This document shows, piece after piece, positions 14,584 through 23,359 of a DNA stretch of 37,500 bases. Numbering within the stretch: position 1 is the stretch's first letter; the number at the start of each line of letters is the position of its first letter. Position numbers and translations under genes: made by a program. Below the pieces are notes generated by a model that was given only the letters and a program-made list of their open reading frames with translations, was not told the DNA's origin and did no database searches. The DNA is from Penaeus vannamei (taxonomy: Eukaryota; Arthropoda; Malacostraca; Decapoda; Penaeidae): contig NC_091564.1 in the NCBI RefSeq assembly GCF_042767895.1, forward strand, positions 1,846,392 to 1,883,891, in the 5' to 3' direction.

Positions 14584-15224
14584 GAAGGGAGACGGTGGGG
14601 AAAGGAGAGGAGGAAGGGCAGAGAGGAGGAGGAGGAGGAAGGGCAGAGAGGAGGAGGAGGAGGAAGGGCAGAGAGGAGGAGGAGGAGGAGGAAGGGCGAG
14701 GAGGAGAGAGGAGGAGGAGGAAGGGCAGAGGAGGAGGAGGGAGGAGGAGGAAGGGCAGAGGAAGGAGGAGGAGGAGGAGGAAGGGCAGAGAGGAGGAGGA
14801 GGAGGAGGAAGGGCAGAGAGGAGGAGGAGGAGGAAGGGCAGAGAGGAGGAGGAGGAAGGGCAGAGAGGAGGAGGAGGAAGGGCAGAGGAGGAGGAGGAGG
14901 AAGGGCAGAGAGGAGGAGGAGGAAGGGCAGAGAGGAGGAGGAGGAAGGGCAGAGAGGAGGAGGAGGAAGGGCAGAGAGGAGGAGGAGGAAGGGCAGAGAG
15001 GAGGAGGGGGAAGGGCAGAGGAGGAGGAGGAGGAAGGGAGGAGGAGGAAGGAGGAAGGAGCAGAGAGGAGGAGGAGGAAGGGCAGAGAGGAGGAGGAGGA
15101 GGAGGAGGAGGAAGGGCAGAGAGGAGGAGGAGGAAGGGCAGAGAGGAGGAGGAGGAAGGGCAGAGAGGAGGAGGAGGAAGGGCAGAGAGGAGGAGGAGGA
15201 AGGGCAGAGAGGAGGAGGAGGAAG

Positions 15225-15231
<7 letters not shown>
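14584..15231. repeat. 22-bp GGA minisatellite with GGGCAGAG core
   Basis: Tandem units of GGGCAGAGAGGAGGAGG plus AGGAA repeat with a basic 22-bp period (GGGCAG at 14947, 14969 and 14991). Other units are longer by multiples of three through gain of GGA triplets. The plus strand is almost all purine except the C of GGCAGA. Frames of 268-393 codons across it are stop-free because of composition, not coding constraint. Confidence 0.92.
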
Positions 15232-15319
<88 letters not shown>

Positions 15320-15356
15320 GGAAAAAAAGAAAGAAAAAGAAAGAAAAAAAGAGAGA
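15232..15356. repeat. (GA)n microsatellite with A-rich purine tail
   Basis: The last GGGCAGAGAG unit runs straight into about 80 bases of pure GA (to about 15314), followed by an A-rich purine tail made of AAAGA-type words to about 15356. The direct junction suggests the GA run grew from the GAGAG inside the minisatellite unit. Confidence 0.93.
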
Positions 15357-16355
15357 GCCAGCAGGAAACAAGCGAACACACGACCAGAAACGGAAGTATA
15401 AGGCAAGAGAAGAGAAGGAAAAAAAGAGTAAGAACGGGGGAAAAAATACGCGGCTCTTCCCTCCCCAATGCCATCAACGTCGCATCCTCCATCATCTCCA
15501 TGCACATGCCTTGAGAGCAGAGCGGAGGTAAGGAGACACTCCCGCCACCCACATCTCCAATAATTATTTGCCTCTTCGCGCCGGCCGCCCTTTCAGAAAA
15601 TGCTCTCTCCGAACCAGATCATTACCGACATCTCCAGGACGTTTCCCGTTCCTATTCCCATCCCCCGGCCAAGAGAGGAAAAAAAAATACATACATATAC
15701 ATTGGAAAATCACAAGACGAAACGATAATAAGGAGAAAAAATCCCGTCAAAAAAGTGTTCTATCAAGAAATTCATTCGTACAGCCCTCCCCCCCTCCCCT
15801 CCCCCATCTCGGAGACTCCTTAGTAACTCCCATCCACCCATCCCACCGCCCCGACCTAACCCCTCCCACCCCACCCTCCCCCTCCCGTCCCCAAGCAACC
15901 CTTCCTACCTGCCCATACCCTAACCCCTTACACCCTCCCCCTCCCCTCCCCTCCCCCCCCGCGCACATCGCAAATCCGGCCTCAGACGTTCCAAAATGCG
16001 ATATTTGTCGAGCAGCCGTCATCGTTCCCCCGCCGTGTATGTTCAGACCGCACTTCTAACTCCCCCGTAATGAAGGTAATACCTCGAGCTCTAAGGCCCC
16101 AATTTGTGGCATCACCGCCGTCTATAATGGTTTCTTCTCCGGCGGAAAAACACACATCCTTCTTTCTTTCCCGTCCTTCCTTCGTTCCTTTCTTTCCTTC
16201 CTTCACGCGTCGCCCACCTGCAGTCGTAGCTGAAGTAATAAGAATGGTCATCTCGACATCATCAATACTCCAGCTTGACGTAATTCGCATCCAAACCGCC
16301 GCGAGTTAAGAGACGTAAAATGAGAAAAAATATATAAAAAAATCGGGAGTAAAAA
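15357..16355. other. unique stretch, pyrimidine-rich in the middle, no gene seen
   Basis: Contains a C/T-rich patch at 15780-15960 and a TTCC/TTTC patch near 16160-16205. Frames on either strand are short or proline-rich and lack identifiable domains. Confidence 0.4.
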
Positions 16356-16745
16356 GAATAAGGCGGCAGCAGCGGCGGCGGCGGCGGCGGCGGACGACGT
16401 CGACGACGAACTCAATCTCCAATATTTCGGGAACGGCGATAAAAGGGGACGAGCGGCAGCCCATCTAGCCAATCACGGCCAGGTAGGAGGAGACGGCCAA
16501 GGAATACCCACGTCATCCAATTTTCCATCAAAATCAGGTGCCACAATATCGATTCGATTTCCCCGAGAGAGCCAGCCAGCAGGGAGCGAGCGAGCGTCTT
16601 CGGCCACTTACGGGACTTGGCCAATAACGAGCGACACTATTTACTGGGTTTGGGTCCGCGGCGCGTCCTCGGGCTGACGTTGACGCCGGCTTTTCGAGGG
16701 GAACCAAGCCCGCGTGGAGGCGGAAAAACGAAGGCACGATCACTT
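16356..16745. promoter_or_regulatory. CpG-rich patch with (GGC)n and CCAAT words
   Basis: A (GGC)n/(GCA)n run lies at 16363-16393, followed by CGACGACGTCGACGACG. CpG remains frequent to about 16740. GCCAATCA occurs near 16469 and GCCAATAA near 16619. Minus-strand translation of the GGC run gives polyalanine/serine. The patch could be a promoter or 5' untranslated region, but I cannot identify a start site or an exon. Confidence 0.2.
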
Positions 16746-17784
16746 CACCGACCGATTGACGCTCACGACGAAAAGGCCTCCAAATTACTCCCGACTCTCA
16801 CTTCATTAAAAAGACACTACATAAGGTAACTCAGGAGTAAGAAATACAACTAATATAATCGTTTATCTCGCTTTTTAAACGGCACTTCGGCAAAGACGGA
16901 CAAAAGCTGCACAATGTACAAGGAACTAATTCAGTGAAAAGAAGGGAAAAAGTTGAAACCTAAAAAAAAAGATAAAAACGGATGACACCCCGTGGTTCAG
17001 CAGCGATCACAACAAGGCTCGAAAGGCACGAGCCGAGAGCCCGGGACGAGGCAAGGCGAGGCGAGGCGAGGCGAGGCAGGGAGGGCGAAAGAGGAGAAGA
17101 GGCGGAATCGGACAACCTGGGCTGACGGGGAAAACGAGATGGGAGGTTTTCCTTGTCGGGCGTCGAGTGAGGTTCATCATTAGCAGATAACAACGAAGGT
17201 AATTGCGCGGCAGACGTAGATGGTATCGTATGGCAATTACGCCCTTCGCCTAAAACTGAAATCTGCCAAAAACTGCCACACAAACGTAACGGCCTCGAAG
17301 CTTTCACATCCCGAGCTTCCCGCCCCTACCCACGCCCCCCGGCAACATCCTCAAATAAACGCTACTGTCAGACCCCACCCACCCTTATCAAACCAGCCTA
17401 AAAATCAATAATATTTACCCTAAGCAGCACGGCAACGACCAGCACCCAACGCCAGCCATCGAACTGCTCGCGGCACTATAAAGTAAAACCATGACAGACA
17501 AGCGGAAATGCAATTTATTCCCTTTATTCCTCTCTATTTTTTTTTTTTTACATCCTTCAACCTCCCCCCCTTCCCCTTCCCCTCCCCCTCCCCCACCCTA
17601 AAAAAAGAGACTAATCAATGCAAATCGAAGGCGAAACGATTCAAAGTAATCATCAACTGTCACACAAAAATCTCGAGGGAAAGGAACGGCTCCCCGGCAC
17701 AGCCCTTTGGAAACGCAACCCCGCCTCTGGTACACATACATACATGCACATACTTGGCATTCGAAATCAGCAAGAGAAAGACGG
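16746..17784. other. unique stretch with a short GGCGA repeat, no gene seen
   Basis: A (GGCGA)n run of about five units lies at 17045-17078. T-rich and C-rich runs flank 17529-17595. Short frames exist on both strands without recognisable features. Confidence 0.4.
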
Positions 17785-19835
17785 GTAGGGGGGGAAGGGG
17801 AGGTGGGGGCTAGGAGGAGGCAGAGAAGGAGGCAGAGGAGGAGGAGGAGGAGGGAGAAGCGAGGAGGAGGCAGAGGTGGAGGTGGAGGGAGAAGCGAGGA
17901 GGAGGAGGCAGAGGAGGCAGAGAAGGAGGAGGAGGAGGAGGCAGAGGAGGAGGAGGAGGAGGCAGAGGGGGAGGGGGAGGAGGCGGAGGAGGCAGAGGAG
18001 GAGGAGGAGGCAGAGAAGGAGGAGGAGGCAGAGGAGGAGGAGGAGGCAGAGGAGGAGGAGGCAGAGGAGGAGGAGGCAGAGGAGGCGGAGGCAGAGGCAG
18101 GAGGAGGAGGCAGAGGCAGAGGCAGGAGGAGGAGGCAGAGGCAGAGGCAGGAGGAGGAGGCAGAGGCAGAGGCAGGAGGAGGAGGAGGAGGCAGAGGAGG
18201 ACGAGGTGGAGGAGGCAGAGGAGGAGGAGGAGGAGGAGGCAGAGGAGGAGGAGGAGGAGGAGGAGGAGGAGGAGGCAGAGGAGGAGGCAGAGGAGGAGGA
18301 GGAGGCAGAGGAGGAGGAGGAGGCAGAGGAGGAGGCAGAGGAGGAGGAGGAGGAGGCAGAGGAGGAGGAGGAGGAGGCAGTGAAGGAGGAGGAGGAGGAG
18401 GAGGCAGTGAAGGAGGAGGAGGAGGAGGAGGCAGTGAAGGAGGAGGAGGAGGCAGAGGAGGAGGAGGCAGTGAAGGAGGAGGAGGAGGCAGAGGAGGAGG
18501 AGGCAGTGAAGGAGGAGGAGGAGGCAGTGAAGGAGGAGGAGGAGGCAGAGGAGGAGGCAGAGGTGGAAGAGGAGGAAGAGGAGGAGGAGGCAGAGGAGGC
18601 AGAGGAGGAAGAGGAGGCAGAGGAGGCAGAGGAGGAGGAGGAGGCAGAGAAGGAGGAGGAGGCAGAGAAGGAGGAGGAGGCAGAGGAGGAGGAGGAGGCA
18701 GAGAAGGAGTAGGAGGCAGAGGAGGAGGAGGAGGAGGAGGAGGAGGAGGAGGAGGCAGAGGAGGAGGAGGAGGCAGAGGCAGAGGCAGAGGAGGAGGAGG
18801 AGGAGGAGGAGGAGGAGGAGGAGGAGGAGGAGGAAGAGGAGGAGGAGGAAGCAGAGGAGGAGGAGGCAGAGGAGGAGGAGGCAGAGGAGGAGGAGGAGGA
18901 GGAGGCAGAGGAGGAGGAGTAGGAGGCAGAGGAGGAGGAGGAGGAGGAGGCAGAGGAGGAGGAGGAGGAGGAGGCAGAGGAGGCAGAGGAGGAGGAGGCA
19001 GAGGAGGAGGAGGCAGAGGAGGAGGAGGCAGAGGAGGCGGAGGCAGAGGCAGGAGGAGGAGGCACAGGCAGAGGCAGGAGGAGGAGGCAGAGGAGGAGGC
19101 AGAGGAGGAGGAGGCAGAGGAGGAGGCAGAGGAGGAGGCAGAGGAGGAGGCAGAGGAGGAGGCAGAGGAGGAGGCAGAGGAGGCAGAGGAAGAGGCAGAG
19201 GAGGCAGAGGAGGAGGAAGAGGCAGAGGCAGATGATGAGGAGGAAGAGGCAGATGAGGAGGAGGAGGAGGAAGAGGCAGAAGAGGAGGAGGAAGAGGCAG
19301 AGGCAGATGAGGAGGAGGAAGAGGCAGAGGCAGATGAGGAGGAGGAAGAGGCAGAAGAGGAGGAGGAAGAGGCAGAGGCAGAGAAGGGGGAGGAGGAGGA
19401 AGAGGCAGAGGAGGAGGAGGAGGAGGCAGAGGAGGAGGAGGCAGAGGAGGAGGAGGAGGCAGAGGAGGAGGAGGCAGAGGAGGAGGCGAAGGAGGAGGCA
19501 GAGGAGGAGGAGGCAGAGGAGGAGGAGGCAGAGGAGGAGGGGGAGGAGGAGGCAGAGGAGGAGAAGGAGGAGGAGGAGGAGCAGGTGGAGGAAGAGGAGG
19601 AGGCAGAGGAGGAGGCAGAGGAGCAGGAGGAGGCAGAGGAGGAGGAGGAGGCAGGAGGAGGAGGCAGAGGAGGAGGAGGAGGCAGGAGGAGGAGGCAGAG
19701 GAGGAGGAGGAGGCAGGAGGAGGAGGCAGAGGAGGAGGAGGCAGTGAAGGAGGAGGAGGAGGCAGAGGAGGAGGCAGAGGAGGCAGAGGAGGAGGAGGAG
19801 GCAGAGAAGGAGGAGAAGGAGGAGGAGGAGGCAGA
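17785..19835. repeat. GGA triplet array with GGCAGA interruptions
   Basis: About 2 kb in which runs of GGA (2-12 units) alternate with GGCAGA; the commonest unit is GGAGGAGGAGGCAGA with its multiples. Variants mark local sub-blocks: GGCAGTGAAGG at 18377-18540, GGCAGAGGCAGAGGCAG at 18080-18175, and GGAAGAGGCAG with GATGAGG at 19190-19400. Near 17871-17912 one unit (GGAGGTGGAGGGAGAAGC) resembles the 44-bp family found at the other end. Glutamate-, glycine- or arginine-rich frames on the plus strand, and serine/proline/leucine-rich frames on the minus strand (over 1,400 codons), are artefacts of the repeat. Confidence 0.95.
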
Positions 19836-20118
19836 GGTGGCGGTGGCGGTGGAGGGAGAAGCAAGGAGGAGGAGGCAGAGGTGGCGGTGGCGGTGGAGGG
19901 AGAAGCAAGGAGGAGGAGGCAGAGGTGGCGGTGGCGGTGGAGGGAGAAGCAAGGAGGAGGAGGCAGAGGTGGCGGTGGCGGTGGAGGGAGAAGCAAGGAG
20001 GAGGAGGCAGAGGTGGCGGTGGCGGTGGAGGGAGAAGCAAGGAGGAGGAGGCAGAGGTGGCGGTGGCGGTGGAGGGAGAAGCAAGGAGGAGGAGGCAGAG
20101 GTGGAGGTGTAGGTGGAG
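19836..20118. repeat. 44-bp tandem repeat, six copies plus a variant
   Basis: A unit starting GGTGGCGGTGGCGGTGGA and ending in AGGAGGAGGAGGCAGA repeats with exact 44-base spacing. GGTGG starts lie at 19836, 19880, 19924, 19968, 20012 and 20056, with a diverged seventh at 20100 (GGTGGAGGTGTAGG). The six full copies appear identical. Because 44 is not a multiple of three, each unit is read in a different frame, which argues against coding function. Confidence 0.95.
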
Positions 20119-21666
20119 GGAGAAGAGAGAGAAGGGAGGAGGGAGGGAGGGAGAAGAGATAGAAGGAAGGAGGGAGGGAGGGAGAAGAGAGAGAAGGGAG
20201 GAGGGAGGGAGGGAGAAGAGAGAGAAGGGAGGAGGGAGGGAGGGAGAAGAGAGAGAAGGGAGGGAGGGAGAAGGGAGGAGGGAGGGAGGGAGAAGAGAGA
20301 GAAGGGAGGAGGGAGGGAGGGAGAAGAGAGAGAAGGGAGGAGGGAGGGAGGGAGAAGAGAGAGAAGGGAGGGAGAAGAGAGAGAAGGGAGGAGGGAGGGA
20401 GGGAGAAGAGAGAGAAGGGAGGAGGGAGGGAGGGAGAAGAGAGAGAAGGGAGGAGGGAGGGAGGGAGAAGAGAGAGAAGGGAGGGAGAAGAGAGAGAAGG
20501 GAGGAGGGAGGGAGGGAGAAGAGAGAGAAGGGAGGAGGGAGGGAGGGAGAAGAGAGAGAAGGGAGGAGGGAGGGAGGGAGAAGAGAGAGAAGGGAGGAGG
20601 GAGGGAGGGAGAAGAGAGAGAAGGGAGGAGGGAGGGAGGGAGAAGAGAGAGAAGGGAGGAGGGAGGGAGGGAGAAGAGAGAGAAGGGAGGAGGGAGGGAG
20701 GGAGAAGAGAGAGAAGGGAGGAGGGAGGGAGGGAGAAGAGAGAGAAGGGAGGAGGGAGGGAGGGAGAAGAGAGAGAAGGGAGGAGGGAGGGAGGGAGAAG
20801 AGAGAGAAGGGAGGAGGGAGGGAGGGAGAAGAGAGAGAAGAGAGAGAAGGGAGGAGGGAGGGAGGGAGAAGAGAGAGAAGGGAGGAGGGAGGGAGGGAGA
20901 AGAGAGAGAAGGGAGGAGGGAGGGAGGGAGAAGAGAGAGAAGGGAGGAGGGAGGGAGGGAGAAGAGAGAGAAGGGAGGAGGGAGGGAGGGAGAAGAGAGA
21001 GAAGGGAGGAGGGAGGGAGGGAGAAGAGAAGAGAGGAAGGGGGGAGGGATGGAGAAGAGAGGAAGGAGGGAGGGAGGGTGAAGAGAAGAGAGGAAGGAGC
21101 GAGGGATGGAGAAGAGAGAGAAGGGAGGAGGGAGGGAGGGTGAAGAGAGAGAAGGGAGGAGGGAGGGAGGGAGAAGAGAGAGAAGGGAGGAGGGAGGGAG
21201 GGAGAAGAGAGAAGGGAGGAGGGAGGGAGGGAGAAGAGAGAGAAGGGAGGAGGGAGGGAGGGAGAAGAGAGAGAAGGGAGGAGGGAGGGAGGGAGAAGAG
21301 AGAGAAGGGAGGAGGGAGGGAGGGAGAAGAGAGAGAAGGGAGGAGGGAGGGAGGGAGAAGAGAGAGAAGGGAGGAGGGAGGGAGGGAGAAGAGAGAGAAG
21401 GGAGGAGGGAGGGAGGGAGAAGAGAGAGAAGGGAGGAGGGAGGGAGGGAGAAGAGAGAGAAGGGAGGAGGGAGGGAGGGAGAAGAGAGAGAAGGGAGGAG
21501 GGAGGGAGGGAGAAGAGAGAGAAGGGAGGAGGGAGGGAGGGAGAAGAGAGAGAAGGGAGGAGGGAGGGAGGGAGAAGAGAGAGAAGGGAGGAGGGAGGGA
21601 GGGAGAAGAGAGAGAAGGGAGGAGGGAGGGAGGGAGAAGAGAGAGAAGGGAGGAGGGAGGGAGGGA
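20119..21666. repeat. 31-bp all-purine tandem array, about 50 copies
   Basis: The unit contains GAAGAGAGAGAAGGGAGG followed by AGGGAGGGAGGGA and repeats with a 31-base period; GAAGAGAG starts at 20580 and 20611, for example. Only A and G occur on the plus strand over almost the whole array. Most copies look identical. Exceptions are shortened units near 20265, 20365 and 20480, an extra GAGAGAA near 20835, and a divergent island at about 21027-21115 with T and C substitutions. Three 31-base units make one 31-residue Arg/Glu/Gly period, which explains the long apparent frames. Confidence 0.95.
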
Positions 21667-22110
21667 GAAGAGAGGAAGGGAGGGAGGGAGGGAGGGAGAA
21701 GAGAGGAAGGGAGGGAGGGAGGGAGGGAGAAGAGAGGAAGGGAGGGAGGGAGGGAGGGAGAAGAGAGGAGGGAGGGAGGGAGGGAGGGAGAAGAGAGGAG
21801 GGAGGGAGGGAGGGAGAAGAGAGGAGGAGAAGAAGGAGGTGAATCAGGAGGGAGGGAGGGAGGGAGAAGAGTGGAGGGAGGGGAGGAGGGAGGGAGGGAG
21901 GAGGGAGGGAGGGAGGGAGGGGAGGAGGGAGGGGAGGAGGGAGGGGAGGAGGGAGGGGAGGAGGGAGGGAGGGAGGGAGGGGAGGAGGGAAGGGGAGGAG
22001 GGAGGGGATGAGGGAGGGAGGAGCGAGGGGAGGAGGGAGGGAGGAGGGGAGGGAGGGAGGAGGGAGGGAGGGAGGGAGGGAGGAGGGAGTGAGGGAGGGA
22101 GAAGGCAGAA
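21667..22110. repeat. GGGA-rich purine tail of the array
   Basis: The 31-bp array degenerates into longer GGGAGGGAGGGA runs separated by GAAGAGAGGAA, then into GGGAGGGGAGGA words with rare T or C (for example near 21840 and 22008). It ends in unique but still A/G-rich sequence near 22110. Confidence 0.9.
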
Positions 22111-22820
22111 GTTGAGAGAAGAGAAGGGGCAAGGGAGGAAAAATGAGGTGAACGAGAAAGAAATACCAGAGCCGGCAGAAGAAAAAATATACGGAGAAGA
22201 GGGGGGAGGGGAGAATATGACGAGTAAAAACGGAAAGAAAAAGCAAGGAAAAGGGAAGAGAAAAAAGGAAAAGGGCGAGAAAAGTCAGGGAGGCGAGGGG
22301 ACTCGGAGTTCCGCCAACCTAAGAGAAAAGACAAACAAGGGGCAGTGGGCAGTGGGTCGGAAATCGCTCGCGCTTGGCTTCAGGCACGTACCGTCGCAGC
22401 TGACACTACATAAACAGGTCTCGGTAATCTCAATTCAATTAACTAGGGTGTATATAAAAGAACGTAATATTTCCTTCTCACGACAACTAGGCCTACTGAG
22501 ACAAAAGCAGATATGATTTTCTTTTTTGATAGGAGTTTCTAATTCCCTGAAGTTGAATTATATTACTTCTAAATACTGTCAACTTGATTATTTAAAAAAA
22601 AGGGAAAATTAAAAGCGATAAAACGGCTTCAATTTACTCGAAATTCAAATCAATAATACTTACGCGCGAACTTTATGATCGCTAAAAGAAACCATTAACC
22701 GAGCGGAAAAGGGGGGGGGCGGCGAGAAGGGAGGGGAGGGAGGAGAAAAAAGCAACAATGTTCAAGCAAGCAAGCACGCTTGCGATGACTACATCTCGGC
22801 ATAATTGAATATCTGAGCAG
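22111..22820. other. unique stretch after the purine block, no gene seen
   Basis: A/G-rich to about 22300, then AT-rich. A TATATAAAAG word at 22451 is listed separately. A G run with GGCGGCG lies near 22710-22740. No gene is recognised. Confidence 0.4.
22451..22460 (+). promoter_or_regulatory. TATA-box-like motif TATATAAAAG
   Basis: TATATAAAAG fits the TATAWAAR consensus. No clear arthropod initiator (TCAGT) lies 25-35 bases downstream and no gene follows on this strand, so it may be a chance match in AT-rich DNA. Confidence 0.12.
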
Positions 22821-23130
22821 CAGTTCTCAAGGCCGTGACATCGCGCCTCCGTGTAGCATTATACCAAGGGAGCGGTTTTTCAGAGCGGGCGCTGGCGGGG
22901 AGGGAGGTGTTGGCCTCGCCGTGTTCCTAAGGGTTTTTGCCGACCGGGTGGCGGCGGTGGCACAGCCTGGCCAGGTGGTTGGCAGGGGCGACGGCACCGC
23001 CCCGATAATGGCGAGGCCCACAGACTCCGCGCTACAGGCTGCCTTACCTCGCCTGCCGACGGACGACTTACAATTCAACTGCCCTGCTGTCGGCGACACA
23101 AGAGGAAGAGGGAGAGGCTGCGGGCACTGA
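22821..23130. other. GC-rich island of uncertain nature
   Basis: About 300 bases of high GC with many CpG sit between AT-rich flanks. Both strands are open for 69-112 codons here. The minus strand shows a pyrimidine tract ending in CGACAG at 23087 and a good 5' splice site (GAG then GTAAGG) at 23047-23042, bounding a possible 39-base exon at 23048-23086. No domain is recognised. It may be a promoter-type CpG island or short exons of an unidentified minus-strand gene. Confidence 0.25.
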
Positions 23131-23227
23131 AAAGGCAGACGCCACCATGCAGCATCAATCATCATCGCTCACCCACGTCAATAAAAGCTAAACGGAGCTA
23201 GCATAAATATCGCAGCTGTAACCTTAC

Positions 23228-23335
23228 ACGATGCGACTTCAGCTCCTCCTCCTCCTCGGTCCTGATGTCAACGGCGTTGAAATTCAGGTCACCCTCTCGC
23301 AGAAACTCGGGTTCCCTTCGTATATGCAATTCGCT
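23228..23335 (-). CDS. possible exon of an unidentified minus-strand gene
   Basis: This 36-codon minus-strand segment is open between an upstream stop at 23336-23338 and a good 5' splice site (CGT then GTAAGG; intron begins at 23227). Its translation has balanced, protein-like composition, including EGDLNFNAVDIRTEEEEE and ending KSHR, unlike the repeat-driven frames elsewhere. No clear pyrimidine-rich acceptor lies inside the open frame; the best one, after CATCTTAAAAG near 23351, would bring the upstream stop into the exon. On the opposite strand a 42-codon ATG frame (23231-23359) starts MRLQLLLLL and competes with this call. I do not recognise either product. Confidence 0.2.
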
Positions 23336-23359
23336 TTACCCTTCGGCATCAACTTTTAA

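Noticed and set aside
14324..15552. Frames of 268-393 codons on both strands.
   Set aside because: They are produced by the 22-bp GGA minisatellite and GA run; the non-repeat ends are short and unrecognisable.
17598..22516. Open frames up to 1,578 codons on the minus strand and 863 codons on the plus strand.
   Set aside because: They lie in almost pure purine/pyrimidine repeat. Stop codons all begin with T and contain a purine, so neither strand of such DNA can contain one. Translations are only Pro/Ser/Leu or Arg/Glu/Gly low complexity.
22827..23165. A 112-codon minus-strand frame considered as one gene.
   Set aside because: It is GC-driven and open on both strands. Internal splice-site matches are more plausible than a single continuous coding sequence, and no domain is recognised.
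23231..23359. A 42-codon plus-strand ATG frame with a leucine-rich start (MRLQLLLLL), like a secreted peptide.
   Set aside because: The leucines come from a CTC triplet run, there is no cleavage-site context or cysteine pattern, and the opposite strand has a more protein-like reading.
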